Positions 1 through 9,874 are shown, counted from the first letter of the stretch. The stretch is DNA of 41,757 nucleotides from Alphaproteobacteria bacterium (GCA_029978325.1 JAPOJR010000010.1:1-41757), one strand, 5' to 3'. Notes: generated by a model from the letters alone, not told the origin. Translations and numbers: made by a program.

Positions 1-1308
1 ACATTCTTCGCTGTGGCGCAGGGATTGCCGGTAGCCGGGGTCGTTCCGATCACATTCGGAACATTTCTGGAGGTGGCGGTCGCGCCGGCTTTCACATTGT
101 TTCTCGCGATGATTGCGCTGGGTACCTATAATATTGACGTGCTGCAGGCGCCGGTCGCCGCCACGCACCGATTGGTTGCCGTCGCGTTGCTGGGCGGCGC
201 AGCCCTGCTGATTGTCGTCGCTTTGGGTGTCAGCGACATGATCAGCACTCGCCAGCTTTTGATTGCAGAGGCCGCTGCGTTTCCATTGATCCTGGGCGCA
301 AGGTTGGGCGTCCGCTACCTGACGGCGATGCCGGCCCTTCGGTCCCGCACATTGGTGATTGGCACCGGCGACAGCGCTCTTCGCATCTGGGAAGCCATGC
401 GTGGCGACAAGCTTGGCCGGTTGTTCGGCTTCGTCGCGTTCGGCAGCGATCCGTCGATGGTGCGCGTCCCAATGGGCCGAATTGTACAACGCCCCGATTC
501 CATTGCTAAATATGCATCCGCATCCAATATCGACCAGGTCGTGGTTGCGCTCGATGACCAAAGCAACCAGATGCCGGTTGAAGAGTTGCTGCAATGCCGC
601 GCTCAGGGCATCAGTATCGACGACGCCAGTTCCTTCATCGAACGGGAGACAGGCAAGGTTGACCTTGAGGGCATGCGGGCCAGTTGGCTGATTTTCGGCG
701 AAAGCTTTCGCATCAGTTGGATAGGGATGGCGTGCAAGCGCGGCTTGGACATCATCGTATCGGGCAGCCTCTTAATCCTGTTTGCGCCGGTTCTAATCCT
801 GACGGCGGTGATAATTAAGCTGGATTCCCCCGGGCCAGTGTTTTACCGGCAGACCCGCGTCGGATTGAATGGACAACCCTACAGCATTCTGAAGTTCCGC
901 AGCATGGTTCAAGATGCGGAAAAGGATGGCAAAGCGATTTGGGCGCGCAGAGGCGATGCGCGCGTGACGCGAGTCGGCTCGATCCTTCGCAAGGCCAGGA
1001 TCGACGAAATTCCGCAAGCGATCAACGTCCTCAAAGGCGATATGAGCTTCGTCGGCCCCCGTCCAGAGCGGCCCCAGTTTGTCGATCAGCTGTCGAATGA
1101 AATTGCATATTTCAACGAGCGCCACCGTGTCAAACCAGGGATCACGGGCTGGGCGCAAATCAACTATCCCTACGGAGCTTCTGTGGAAGATGCCCGGGAA
1201 AAATTGAAATATGACCTGTATTATATTAAGAACCAGAGCCTGGTTTTCGATCTGGTCATCATTTTGCAGACCGTCCGTATTGTGCTGTTTGCTGAAGGTG
1301 CGCGCTAA
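1..1308 (+). CDS. Exopolysaccharide sugar transferase, PEP-CTERM/XrtA-associated (5' partial)
   Basis: A polyprenyl-phosphate sugar-phosphate transferase that would load the first sugar on undecaprenyl phosphate at the inner membrane. The frame is open from base 1, so the true start lies upstream; a GTG at 13 is only an internal candidate. The visible part has two hydrophobic stretches, a Rossmann-like middle domain ([11 protein letters not shown]), and the C-terminal bacterial sugar-transferase domain starting near base 733: membrane helix after KRGLDII, the FRSM loop, then [16 protein letters not shown] and [14 protein letters not shown], the catalytic signature of the WcaJ/PglC fold. The domain order fits the group seen in exosortase polysaccharide clusters (TIGR03013-like), and prsK, prsR and prsT directly downstream support this. 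Probably 20-40 N-terminal residues are missing. The sugar transferred cannot be told. Confidence 0.9.
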   Translation, partial: TFFAVAQGLPVAGVVPITFGTFLEVAVAPAFTLFLAMIALGTYNIDVLQAPVAATHRLVAVALLGGAALLIVVALGVSDMISTRQLLIAEAAAFPLILGARLGVRYLTAMPALRSRTLVIGTGDSALRIWEAMRGDKLGRLFGFVAFGSDPSMVRVPMGRIVQRPDSIAKYASASNIDQVVVALDDQSNQMPVEELLQCRAQGISIDDASSFIERETGKVDLEGMRASWLIFGESFRISWIGMACKRGLDIIVSGSLLILFAPVLILTAVIIKLDSPGPVFYRQTRVGLNGQPYSILKFRSMVQDAEKDGKAIWARRGDARVTRVGSILRKARIDEIPQAINVLKGDMSFVGPRPERPQFVDQLSNEIAYFNERHRVKPGITGWAQINYPYGASVEDAREKLKYDLYYIKNQSLVFDLVIILQTVRIVLFAEGAR

Positions 1309-1392
1309 CGCTGGCCATTGCTCGATGGTGGCGCGCTTAACGGCGCCGATGGCAATGCAGCATGCTGCGCGCCCAATCGCGGAAGGTCTTTG

Positions 1393-3480
1393 ATGGACGC
1401 GACAGCAATTTTCGTGCCGTTGGTTGGCCTGAGCTACCTGGTCTGGTTGGTGAGCTTACTTTTCCGGCCGGGCAGTGGGCGATGGCCATTTTTGTTGACT
1501 GCCGCGGCAACCGTCGCATGGGCTGCGCTAACCTATCTAGAGGGACAACTGCACCCGTTGCCGGACAGCCTACAGGCAGTCGCCGGCCTGATCCGGTCCT
1601 GGACATGGATATGGGTAATTGACCGAACGATCATACAATTCAATTCAGCATCGTTGCGCCAGGACAGGAGCAAAACGCCGACCGGGTTTGGCCGGCGCCC
1701 ATTCCAAATCGGATCGGCCATCGCTGCGGCCTCTGTCATAGCCGTCTTAATTGTTCCGCTGACCGGCCCCCTTTACGAGCCGGTGGATAACGGCGCACTC
1801 GGTCATCTGTGCTTGGCGATCACCGGACTTCTTTTGATCGAAAACCTCTTGTCCTTGGCGCCTTCGCCGGCCCGATGGGCGGTCAAGCATATGCTGATCG
1901 GGTTTGGCGCAGCCTTTGCCTATGACCTGTTTTTGTATTCCGAAGCGATATTGCTGAAGCAGATCGGAACGGTAACGGAAGAAGTTCTGTCCCTAGTCAT
2001 CGCTTTCATTCTTCCCTTGCTGTGGATCAGCGAGCGGCGACTGCGCGGAATACAGAGCGGCATTGCCGTCAGTCGGACCGTAATGCTGCGCACGACGGCG
2101 CTCGTCGGCAGCGGCTTGTATCTGTTGGCAGTAGCTGGCGTAGGATTCCTGGTTCAAAATTTCGGATGGAGATGGAGCCCCGCTCTGCAAATGGGCGGCA
2201 CCATTGGGGCGCTGCTGGTTTTGGCCGTAATGTTGGCGTCCAGCCAGGTGCGTGCCCGAACGCGATGGTGGCTGTCGCGGAACTTTTTTCGCCTGCACTA
2301 TGATTATCGCAGCGAATGGCTGCAATTCGTCGATACCATGGCCGGCGAAGATGCCCTTGCCGGTCGCTTGCATCAGCGGGCAATCAAAACGGCGTCGGAC
2401 CTGTTGGACTGCGCCAGCGGCGCACTGTATTTGCGGACTCGGCATACGGGCTTTCGGTTAGCCGAAGACCTGGCGCTAAGCATCGCCCATAGCAATGGCC
2501 CGCCGCCGGAACGAACGCTTGCCCGAATGCAGCCTGACGCGCCGATCGTCGATCTAACATCGGCCAACCTCGACCTCACCCCAGAAGAAACCGCTTGGCG
2601 CGACGGCATCCCGAATTGCTGGATTGTGATGGGATTGCAGCACAGGCGACGGATCGTAGGCGCGATTTTGCTGGCCTCGCCGCGCGTGCACCGACCATTG
2701 TCCTGGGAAGATCGTGACCTACTGCACATTTTCTCCGCCCAGATCGGCTCTTACATTGCAGAAGAACAGGTGACTTTGGCGTTGGCAGAGGCGCAGCGCT
2801 TTGAACGTGTCAGCAAAAATTTCAGCTTTATCGCGCACGACCTGAAAAACCTGGTGACGCAACTGTCATTGATCGTAAGTCAGGCAAAGCGACATGGCGA
2901 TAACCCGGCGTTTCAAGCCGATGTGTTGAGCACCGTCGCCGACTCCGTCGAAAAGATGCGCACAATGTTGCTGCGTCTGCGCGACGTCCAGTCGAATGAC
3001 GATCAGCCTAAGCTGCAATTGATCCCGCTTGGGCCGCTGGTCACCGATCTGTTCCAGCGCAAGGGTGCTCTGATCGGGCGCCTGACTGTCGGCGCGATGG
3101 ACAATTCCTTGCAAGTAATGGCGGAACCCACCACGTTAGCTGCTGTGTTGGAAAATTTGGTCCAGAATGCATTGGACGCTGTTTCTACAGATGGCCAAGT
3201 AATTGTTGGGCTTTTGCATCAAACCAACCCGGATGGGGTTGAGGAGGCTGTTGTGACAATTGCGGATAACGGCGCTGGCATGACGCAGGCATTTATCGAC
3301 GACCATCTGTTCCAACCGTTCCTTAGCACAAAAGAAACCGGCTTTGGCCTCGGGATGTATCAATGCCGCGAGTGGGTGGAACGCTGGCGCGGCCGTTTGG
3401 AACTAAGCAGCGCACCAGGCGTTGGAACGCAAGCCCGCGTCGTGCTGCCCCTTGCCGGGCGTGTAGGAGAGGCGGCATAG
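1393..3480 (+). CDS. prsK: PEP-CTERM system sensor histidine kinase PrsK
   Basis: Membrane sensor kinase, 695 residues, of the XrtA/PEP-CTERM exopolysaccharide regulon. The N-terminal third holds about eight hydrophobic segments, followed by a GAF-like region and a C-terminal kinase core. The phospho-acceptor His482 sits in FIAHDLKNLV; the N box is LENLVQNALDA (around Asn592), then DNGAGM, LFQPFLSTK and GFGLGM. The ATG at 1393 is chosen over an upstream in-frame start at 1318 because GGAAGG lies six bases before it and the family starts with membrane segments. The stop is four bases before prsR, its expected response-regulator partner. Length and architecture agree with the PrsK family (TIGR02916). 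The signal sensed is unknown. Confidence 0.9.
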   Translation: MDATAIFVPLVGLSYLVWLVSLLFRPGSGRWPFLLTAAATVAWAALTYLEGQLHPLPDSLQAVAGLIRSWTWIWVIDRTIIQFNSASLRQDRSKTPTGFGRRPFQIGSAIAAASVIAVLIVPLTGPLYEPVDNGALGHLCLAITGLLLIENLLSLAPSPARWAVKHMLIGFGAAFAYDLFLYSEAILLKQIGTVTEEVLSLVIAFILPLLWISERRLRGIQSGIAVSRTVMLRTTALVGSGLYLLAVAGVGFLVQNFGWRWSPALQMGGTIGALLVLAVMLASSQVRARTRWWLSRNFFRLHYDYRSEWLQFVDTMAGEDALAGRLHQRAIKTASDLLDCASGALYLRTRHTGFRLAEDLALSIAHSNGPPPERTLARMQPDAPIVDLTSANLDLTPEETAWRDGIPNCWIVMGLQHRRRIVGAILLASPRVHRPLSWEDRDLLHIFSAQIGSYIAEEQVTLALAEAQRFERVSKNFSFIAHDLKNLVTQLSLIVSQAKRHGDNPAFQADVLSTVADSVEKMRTMLLRLRDVQSNDDQPKLQLIPLGPLVTDLFQRKGALIGRLTVGAMDNSLQVMAEPTTLAAVLENLVQNALDAVSTDGQVIVGLLHQTNPDGVEEAVVTIADNGAGMTQAFIDDHLFQPFLSTKETGFGLGMYQCREWVERWRGRLELSSAPGVGTQARVVLPLAGRVGEAA

Positions 3481-3484
3481 AACG

Positions 3485-4945
3485 ATGACGCGAATAGACA
3501 AATTGCACGAACGGCCAGAGGCTATGACGCAATCCCATGCTGCTGCAAAAGACGGCGGACTGCCGTACGTGCTGGTTGTCGATGACGATCCAGGGATCCA
3601 GCGCAGCCTGAAATGGTGTTTCGATGGCTATGAGGTTATCTTAGCCGGCGACCGTGAGGCCGCGATTAAACTGATGCGCGAGTATCGCCCTGCAGTCGTC
3701 ACGCTGGATCTCGGGTTGCCGCCGTCGGTCGACGATGCAACTGAAGGATTGGCCACACTCAGCGCAATCCTGGCGATAGAGCCAAACACCAAAGTGATCG
3801 TCGTTAGCGGCAACGAAGACCATGCCAATGCGGTGCGCGCGATCGCCGAAGGCGCCTACGACTTCTACTCGAAACCGATCGATGAAGAAGTACTGCAACT
3901 GATCGTCCGGCGCGCTTTTCACGTGCACCAGTTGGAGGCTGAGAACCGGCTGCTGCGGCAATCGTCGGACAATGACCACGGCATTATCACAAGCAGCGCC
4001 AAGATGCAGGCCGTTTGCCGGATGGTCGACAAAATCGCCCCAACCGACGCGACCACGCTGCTTTTGGGCGAAAGCGGCACGGGCAAAGAACTATTGGCCC
4101 GGGCGCTGCACGCCAGGGGCAACCGTGCAAAGGGGCCATTCATTGCGATCAATTGCGCTGCCATCCCGGAGAACCTGCTGGAGAGCGAGCTTTTTGGCCA
4201 TGAGAAAGGGGCATTCACTGGCGCAATCAAATCGTTGAAAGGCAAGATCGAGCTGGCGAACGAAGGCACGCTTTTTCTGGATGAGATCGGCGATATGCCA
4301 GCATCGTTGCAAGGCAAATTGCTGCGTTTCCTGCAAGAGCGCGAGATCGAGCGGATCGGCGGGCGTGAAGTCATTCCGATCAACGTCCGCGTAGTTTCGG
4401 CGACACATCGCGATTTGCGCAAGCACATCGAAGAAGGCAGTTTCCGCGAAGACCTGTACTATAGAATTGCTGAAATCGTGGTGACGATCCCGCCGCTCAG
4501 GGATCGTGATGACGATGCCGTGCTGCTGGCCCAGCATTTTACCAACAAATTTGCGCAGGAAATGGGGAGCGCCGCTGTCAAAGTCACAGCGGATGCCGCG
4601 GACGCCATTCGAGCCTACAAATGGCGCGGAAATGTTCGCGAGCTGGAAAATCGGGTGAAACGTGCGGTAATTATGTCGAGCCGATCCCTGATCAATGCTG
4701 AAGACTTGGATCTGCCTAGCGCCAATGCCGTCGCGAACGAGGTCGTGGAAGCCCAGGCCGAGGTGGTCAGCCTGCGCGATGCTCGGGAAGCGGCGGAGCG
4801 ACGTGCGGTTGCGGCGGCGTTACGTGGCCTTTCCGGCAATTTGTCGGCTGCTGCCAAGGCACTAGGCGTCAGCAGGCCAACACTTTACAATCTCATGAGA
4901 CAACATAACCTGTCATATGATAGTGACGAAGGGACCGGCAAATGA
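3485..4945 (+). CDS. prsR: PEP-CTERM system sigma-54 response regulator PrsR
   Basis: NtrC-type activator, 486 residues: receiver domain (VLVVDDDPG, phospho-acceptor Asp75 in VTLDLGLPP), sigma-54 interaction AAA+ domain (Walker A GESGTGKE, GAFTGA loop at residues 242-247, Walker B GTLFLDEIGD), and a C-terminal Fis-type helix-turn-helix (LSAAAKALGVSRPTLYNL). With the GAFTGA loop intact it should drive sigma-54 promoters of exopolysaccharide and PEP-CTERM protein genes once phosphorylated by PrsK. The first ATG is used (purine-rich GGAGAGG about 12 bases upstream); an in-frame ATG at 3524 would give a protein starting closer to the receiver domain. The stop overlaps the prsT start as ATGA. I found no convincing sigma-54 promoter inside the window. 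Confidence 0.92.
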   Translation: MTRIDKLHERPEAMTQSHAAAKDGGLPYVLVVDDDPGIQRSLKWCFDGYEVILAGDREAAIKLMREYRPAVVTLDLGLPPSVDDATEGLATLSAILAIEPNTKVIVVSGNEDHANAVRAIAEGAYDFYSKPIDEEVLQLIVRRAFHVHQLEAENRLLRQSSDNDHGIITSSAKMQAVCRMVDKIAPTDATTLLLGESGTGKELLARALHARGNRAKGPFIAINCAAIPENLLESELFGHEKGAFTGAIKSLKGKIELANEGTLFLDEIGDMPASLQGKLLRFLQEREIERIGGREVIPINVRVVSATHRDLRKHIEEGSFREDLYYRIAEIVVTIPPLRDRDDDAVLLAQHFTNKFAQEMGSAAVKVTADAADAIRAYKWRGNVRELENRVKRAVIMSSRSLINAEDLDLPSANAVANEVVEAQAEVVSLRDAREAAERRAVAAALRGLSGNLSAAAKALGVSRPTLYNLMRQHNLSYDSDEGTGK

Positions 4946-7740
4946 TTGGGATGGCGCAAATTTTCGAAAAAGGCCGCGCTGGCCGACGGTTATTTATGAT
5001 AGCCATGTCGGTTTGTGCAATTTCCATTGCTGTCCCTGCTCATGCTGACAAAAGCAAATCGCAGGATTATTATAAAGATGCTTTGGAATGGCTGCAAAAA
5101 GGTGACGGGCGGGCCCCCCTCATCCAATTGCGTAACGCCATCAAGGAAGATCCCGACAATTTTAGCGCTCGATTGTTGTTGGGCCGGCTCTACCTGGAAT
5201 CCCGCAACCTCCCAGCCGCCAGAAAAGAGCTGGAAATTGCGCATCGCGGGTCGCCGTCAGATGAAACGGAAGTCTTCCTCGGTCAGGTCATGGTCGGCAT
5301 GCGCGACTATGAAGGCGCGCTGAATGTCGTGAGCGAGGCCGCCAATGACGCTGCATTCGGTCCGCCCAAAATTTTGGTACGTGCAGAAGCCCAATTCGGG
5401 CTGAACCGCTTTGAAGAAAGCGCCGCAACGGCACAAAAGCTGCTTAACCAACAGAAGAACAACCCACCCGCCAACCTTTTGTTAGCGCGCATCAAGATCG
5501 TGCAAAACGATCCGGCGGCGGCGCAACAATACATCGACGCATCGCTGTTGGGCGATCCGAAGTTTGTCGAGGCCTATCTGCTGCGCGCGCAACTCGCGTA
5601 TTCCTCGCGGGAAATGGGCGAGGTGCTGGCGATCCTCGACAAGGCCCAGGAGTTGGCCCCAAACGACCCACGGCCGAAACTCCTGCGTGCGGAAGCCTTG
5701 CTGCGCATCGGCAAGCTCGACGACGCATTGAAGATCGTCAACGAGTACAAAACCAATGCCGGCGACCCGGTCCGGTCGTCGTATTTGCTGGCCCGCATTT
5801 ATGCGACCCAAGGCAAGTATGAAGAAGCTGACCGCGAGTTGCGGCAGATCGCCGAGGCCGTGCGCGTTGTACCGGCCGCAAGCTTGCTGTCCGGCATTGT
5901 TAAATTCCAGTTGGAACAATACGCTCAAGCGGAAGATGCGCTGGCGCGCTATGTCACTGCAACGGGCGACGAGGCGCGGCAGGCACGCCGGCTGTTGGCG
6001 ACCGTCCAATTGCGGACATTGCGGCCACGGGCGGCGCTGCAAACGCTGGAGCCGCTGATTGGTGAATCATCCCGCGATGTCGCCAGCATGCAGTTGGCGG
6101 CCAGCGCCTTTCTACGCACCAATGAACTCGACGAATCCAAGTCGATGTTTGCGCGGATCATGCAACAGGGTTCGCAAGTCGATGTTCGGCAGGCCCAGGC
6201 ATTCTATCAGGCGTTGCAGAGTGGCAAACCGAACGTTGTCGGCAAGTTGACCTTGGACCCGGTTGCGCTGCGATCGTTGACCGTGCTCGACATGCTCCGC
6301 CACGGCGAAGAAGCTTCCGCCTTCAATGCTGCAAAGGCGTTGTCCGCCGATGCACCGGACGATACCAGCGTTATGAACCTGCTGGCCGGATTGTACATTG
6401 GCCGAGGCGAGCTGGTTGAAGCCCGCAAGATTATGGAGGCTTCGTTAGCAAAGGCCCCCAATAACATTGCTTCGATGCGCATGATGGACCGTATCGATGT
6501 CGCAGAAGGAAAATTCGATGCGATAGAAAGTCGACTGCGCGGCGCGTTGGAGGCCAATCCAAGTGATGAGCAACTGATCATCCGGATGGCGCAATTCCTC
6601 AGCCAGCGGAACCGCCGCGAAGAGGCGCTTTCGTTCCTCGACGAAAAGGCCAAATCCCTGCCGGATTCTGTTCTGTTGCGGGCGACGCTCATCAACTCGA
6701 ACGCAATTCTTTCAAAAATGGACACCGTTCGCGTCCTCGCTGATCAGGCGTTTGAGCGCGGGACAAAGGGAGACACGGCGTCACTGGAAATCGCCGCCGA
6801 TGCCTATATGTCTTTGAGGGACTTCCCCAAAGCGATTGATGCCTATTCCAAATTGGCAGCGAAGTCTGACAAACCCGATGGTTCGCTACTCAAAATGGCG
6901 CGGGCGCAGTTCTTGGCGAATGATTTCGATACCGCCAAGCTCACTCTGGACCGGATTTTGACCGGCGATCCGGCCAACGCCTTGGCCAATCGGGCCATGG
7001 TGGAATTGCAATTGCGCCGGAACGACCCCGACGCTGCTCTGGTCGCTGCCGATAAGGCGGTCGCCGCGAACGCCATCCTTGGTCTGCAATTGCGCGCCGA
7101 GGTGCTGCGGAAGACCAACCGTATTGCCGCGGCAATCACTGAAATGCGTGCAGGATTGGTCCAATACCCGGTCAGTGCATTGGCGCAGCAGGCTTTCCGG
7201 TTGCTGATGGAGGCGAAAAAGGAAGACGATGCCAAGGCGCTGTTGCAGGCTTGGCTGGTGGACCATCCCGACGATCCCGAAGCGCTGCAATTGCTGAGCA
7301 CAGCCCAGATCCTGGCCCGGGACTATGACGATGCGGCAGTATACCTGGAAAGGGCATTCTCACTGCTGCCCAATAATCCCGTGGTCCTCAACAACCTCGC
7401 CTGGGTGCGCTATGAGTTGAAGCGCCCTGGGGCCCTTGCAGTTGCGCGCAGAGCGTACCGCCTGGCCCCAAACTCGGCGGCGATTGCTGATACGCTCGGT
7501 TGGATCCTGGTCCAGGAAGGCGAAATCGAAGAAGCAATCAAGCTGTTGTATACGGCCGCCGATGCTGCGCCAAAACTGGGCGATATTGTCTATCATTTGG
7601 CTTTCGCCTTGAACAAAGCCGGCAAGAAAGCCGATGCGGTCAAGGTGCTGGAGCCGGCATTGCAGTCCGGCACCGATGTAGAGTTCGATCAGGAAGGCGA
7701 AAAAGCGAAGGCCTTGCTATCGACCCTGAAAGCTGGTTGA
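4942..7740 (+). CDS. prsT: PEP-CTERM system TPR-repeat protein PrsT
   Basis: Exported 932-residue protein made almost entirely of tetratricopeptide repeats, matching the PrsT family (TIGR02917) in length, repeat content and position after prsK-prsR. It overlaps prsR by four bases (ATGA), so the two are probably translationally coupled. The N-terminus has a basic stretch, a hydrophobic core (FMIAMSVCAISIAV) and a signal peptidase I-like site PAHA before DKSKS. Family members are annotated as lipoproteins, but the only nearby cysteine, in MSVC, lacks a proper lipobox, so this one may be soluble in the periplasm. ATG 4951 is an alternative start. It probably acts as an assembly or export scaffold for polysaccharide or PEP-CTERM proteins; that role is inferred from context. 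Confidence 0.88.
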   Translation: MIGMAQIFEKGRAGRRLFMIAMSVCAISIAVPAHADKSKSQDYYKDALEWLQKGDGRAPLIQLRNAIKEDPDNFSARLLLGRLYLESRNLPAARKELEIAHRGSPSDETEVFLGQVMVGMRDYEGALNVVSEAANDAAFGPPKILVRAEAQFGLNRFEESAATAQKLLNQQKNNPPANLLLARIKIVQNDPAAAQQYIDASLLGDPKFVEAYLLRAQLAYSSREMGEVLAILDKAQELAPNDPRPKLLRAEALLRIGKLDDALKIVNEYKTNAGDPVRSSYLLARIYATQGKYEEADRELRQIAEAVRVVPAASLLSGIVKFQLEQYAQAEDALARYVTATGDEARQARRLLATVQLRTLRPRAALQTLEPLIGESSRDVASMQLAASAFLRTNELDESKSMFARIMQQGSQVDVRQAQAFYQALQSGKPNVVGKLTLDPVALRSLTVLDMLRHGEEASAFNAAKALSADAPDDTSVMNLLAGLYIGRGELVEARKIMEASLAKAPNNIASMRMMDRIDVAEGKFDAIESRLRGALEANPSDEQLIIRMAQFLSQRNRREEALSFLDEKAKSLPDSVLLRATLINSNAILSKMDTVRVLADQAFERGTKGDTASLEIAADAYMSLRDFPKAIDAYSKLAAKSDKPDGSLLKMARAQFLANDFDTAKLTLDRILTGDPANALANRAMVELQLRRNDPDAALVAADKAVAANAILGLQLRAEVLRKTNRIAAAITEMRAGLVQYPVSALAQQAFRLLMEAKKEDDAKALLQAWLVDHPDDPEALQLLSTAQILARDYDDAAVYLERAFSLLPNNPVVLNNLAWVRYELKRPGALAVARRAYRLAPNSAAIADTLGWILVQEGEIEEAIKLLYTAADAAPKLGDIVYHLAFALNKAGKKADAVKVLEPALQSGTDVEFDQEGEKAKALLSTLKAG

Positions 7741-7843
7741 TGCCTGAACCGTGGCGCGCGCAAGGCCTATGACCGGCCTCGAGCGCGCTGGCGGGTCAGT
7801 GTGCACTGTGGACGACGGCGATTCTTGTCAAAGGATGTGTGCG

Positions 7844-8686
7844 ATGAACGAGGATGCGTTTCCACCGCGTCTTTATCTGATCGGTGCGCAAAAGGCTGGG
7901 ACGACAACCCTAGCCTTTTTGTTGGACCAGCATCCGGACATTGCGCTTTCTGACCCCAAGGAACCGGGATACTTTGTGAATCCGGATGCCAAGGGGTTGG
8001 AGTGGTATCGTGGGTGTTTCCCTGCGAAATTGCCGGCGATGCTTTTGGATGCATCAACGGGCTATACTATGACGGCGGCACAATCCGGCGCGGACGATAG
8101 TGTCCCGCTGCGGATTAAGGCGGCGGCGCCGGATGCCCGGTTCATCTATGTGCTGCGCGACCCGGTGGACCGCACGATTTCGGCTTATTGGCATGATAAG
8201 CGTGCCGGCCATGATCTCGGCGAATTGCGGGATGCGGTCGATAGCGTGCCGTTTTACGTGGACGTCAGCTTTTACCACACGCAGATTTCGCAGTATCTCA
8301 AGCATTTCCCCCGTGACCGGTTTCTGTTCGTCAGTTTTGACGAACTCAGCCGGGATCCGGTGGGGGTCGCTAACCGGTGCATCGCTTTCGCTGGCCTGGA
8401 CCCGGCGAAAGGCCGCCTCAGATTCGAGGAGCCGAAGAATCAATCGTTCCAATTCAATGGCATCGGCCGGATTTTTTTCAATCTTTTCCCAAATGAACGC
8501 GCCGCCAGCAAGTTTGTCGGGCTGGTCAAAAGCCTGACGCCCAGCTTTGTCCACCGCCTTGCCAAATCGCTGATGACCAGGCCAACGACGGAAACCGAAA
8601 GCACAGACAGGGGCTGGTTGGCTCAGCGGTTCGCAGATGAAAATCGCCGGATGGAGGAACTGACCGGCATTCGGTTTTTCCGTTGA
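7844..8686 (+). CDS. PAPS-dependent sulfotransferase
   Basis: Cytoplasmic sulfotransferase of 280 residues, transferring sulfate from PAPS to a hydroxyl or amino group, most likely on a sugar of the neighbouring exopolysaccharide. The 5'-phosphosulfate loop IGAQKAGTTTLAFLL starts near residue 13, and the 3'-phosphate motif YVLRDPVDRTISAYWH has Arg105 and Ser113 at the expected spacing. The overall form resembles the heparan-sulfate N-deacetylase/sulfotransferase-like Sulfotransfer_1 group. The ATG at 7844 is preferred over a longer frame from 7751 because AAGG at 7831 is well spaced and the protein then begins just before the PAPS loop. It lies about 100 bases after prsT in the same direction and ends at a terminator-like hairpin, so it probably closes the exopolysaccharide cluster. 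Confidence 0.85.
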   Translation: MNEDAFPPRLYLIGAQKAGTTTLAFLLDQHPDIALSDPKEPGYFVNPDAKGLEWYRGCFPAKLPAMLLDASTGYTMTAAQSGADDSVPLRIKAAAPDARFIYVLRDPVDRTISAYWHDKRAGHDLGELRDAVDSVPFYVDVSFYHTQISQYLKHFPRDRFLFVSFDELSRDPVGVANRCIAFAGLDPAKGRLRFEEPKNQSFQFNGIGRIFFNLFPNERAASKFVGLVKSLTPSFVHRLAKSLMTRPTTETESTDRGWLAQRFADENRRMEELTGIRFFR

Positions 8687-8689
8687 TTT

Positions 8690-8720
8690 GCCAGACCTAG
8701 GCCAATGGGCCTATGGCTTT
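8690..8720 (+). terminator. Terminator-like hairpin after the sulfotransferase
   Basis: Four bases after the sulfotransferase stop. Inner stem TAGGCC (8698-8703) pairs with GGCCTA (8708-8713) around loop AATG; outer stem GCCA (8690-8693) pairs with TGGC (8714-8717), with a four-base bulge on the left. TTT follows. Position suits a terminator for the exopolysaccharide operon, but the T run is short. Confidence 0.4.
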
Positions 8721-8784
8721 GCCGGCGCGCGGCATTTACACGGTCCCGCCCCGATGGTATCGAGTATGACCAATCAGTGACAAT

Positions 8785-8829
8785 CGGCGGGCGCGCCGCT
8801 TGTCGCTGTTCCTGCCCGCCGTATTTTTA
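8785..8829 (+). promoter_or_regulatory. Hairpin plus T-tract just before prs (attenuator or promoter)
   Basis: CGGCGGGC (8785-8792) is perfectly complementary to GCCCGCCG (8814-8821) and is followed by TATTTTTA (8822-8829), the pattern of an intrinsic terminator with a 21-base loop. It ends only 11 bases before the prs ATG, so any transcript reading prs from further upstream must pass it. Another reading is a promoter: TTGTCG (8800-8805), 16 bases, TATTTT (8822-8827), each hexamer matching four of six consensus positions, giving an almost leaderless mRNA. The two readings cannot be separated from sequence. Confidence 0.4.
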
Positions 8830-8840
8830 GCAGGCCTCCC

Positions 8841-9773
8841 ATGAAGATCCTTGCCGGAAACAGCAACCGTCCGTTGGCTGAAGCTATCGGGCGCTATCTC
8901 AATTTGCCGCTGACCAGCGCCGCCATCAAACGCTTCGCCGACATGGAAGTGTTCGTAGAGATCGAGGAAAACGTGCGGGGCGAGGATGTGTTCATCATCC
9001 AGTCCACCAGTTTCCCGGCGAACGATACGCTGATGGAATTGCTGGTGACGATCGATGCGCTAAAGCGCGGTTCGGCCAAGCGCATCACCGCCGTTCTGCC
9101 CTATTTCGGTTATGCCCGCCAGGACCGCAAGACCGGCCCGCGCACGCCGATCTCTGCCAAGCTGGTGGCCAACCTGATCACCACAGCCGGCGCCGACCGG
9201 GTGCTGACCATCGATCTGCACGCCGGACAAATCCAAGGCTTTTTCGACATCCCGACCGACAACCTCTACGCCCAGCCCGTGTTCGTCACCGACCTGCGCA
9301 AGCGGTACGCAGGCGACGACCTGGTGATTGTTTCGCCGGACGTCGGCGGTGTGGTGCGCGCCCGGTCGATCGCCAGCCGCGTTGAGGCTGACCTTGCCAT
9401 TATCGACAAGCGGCGGGAGCGCGCTGGCGTGTCAGAGGTCATGAACATCATCGGCAACGTCAGAGGCCGGCGCTGCGTGCTGGTCGACGATATCGTCGAT
9501 TCGGCCGGTACGCTCTGCAACGCTGCTGTTGCACTGAAAGACCAAGGCGCTCAAAGCGTAGCGGCCTATGTAACCCATGGCGTTCTGTCCGGCGGTGCGG
9601 TTGCGCGCGTCCAGGCCTCGCCGATGGAAGCGCTGGTGATTACCGACAGCATTCAGGCGCCGGAACCGGTGCAGGCGGCTCACAACATCCAGCAACTGTC
9701 CGTGGCACCGCTGCTGGGCGAAGCGATCCGCCGCATCACGGAAGAACGGTCGGTCTCAAGCCTGTTCTGCTAG
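8841..9773 (+). CDS. prs: Ribose-phosphate pyrophosphokinase
   Basis: Makes PRPP from ribose 5-phosphate and ATP, feeding purine, pyrimidine, histidine and tryptophan synthesis in the cytoplasm. At 310 residues it has normal class I length. Visible landmarks: N-terminal [15 protein letters not shown], the ATP-binding region ending [17 protein letters not shown], the metal/catalytic stretch [17 protein letters not shown], and the PRPP loop [17 protein letters not shown]. All the signature residues I can check are present. Only a weak AGG lies before the ATG, next to the hairpin and T-tract at 8785-8829, so its expression may be set by that leader. It is a housekeeping gene and does not appear functionally tied to the exopolysaccharide genes upstream. 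Confidence 0.97.
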   Translation: MKILAGNSNRPLAEAIGRYLNLPLTSAAIKRFADMEVFVEIEENVRGEDVFIIQSTSFPANDTLMELLVTIDALKRGSAKRITAVLPYFGYARQDRKTGPRTPISAKLVANLITTAGADRVLTIDLHAGQIQGFFDIPTDNLYAQPVFVTDLRKRYAGDDLVIVSPDVGGVVRARSIASRVEADLAIIDKRRERAGVSEVMNIIGNVRGRRCVLVDDIVDSAGTLCNAAVALKDQGAQSVAAYVTHGVLSGGAVARVQASPMEALVITDSIQAPEPVQAAHNIQQLSVAPLLGEAIRRITEERSVSSLFC

Positions 9774-9874
9774 ACCGGAACTTAACCATCTGGATTAGGC
9801 CGACCGGCTCCAAACCTCCAAGCAGGGCTGGCTGAACCGACCAGAGGAATAACGGCAACGCTACTATTGGATTA

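Noticed and set aside
7789..7805. Possible sigma-54 promoter before the sulfotransferase (TGG...TGCAC)
   Set aside because: The GG to GC spacing is 11 bases rather than 10, which normally abolishes activity.
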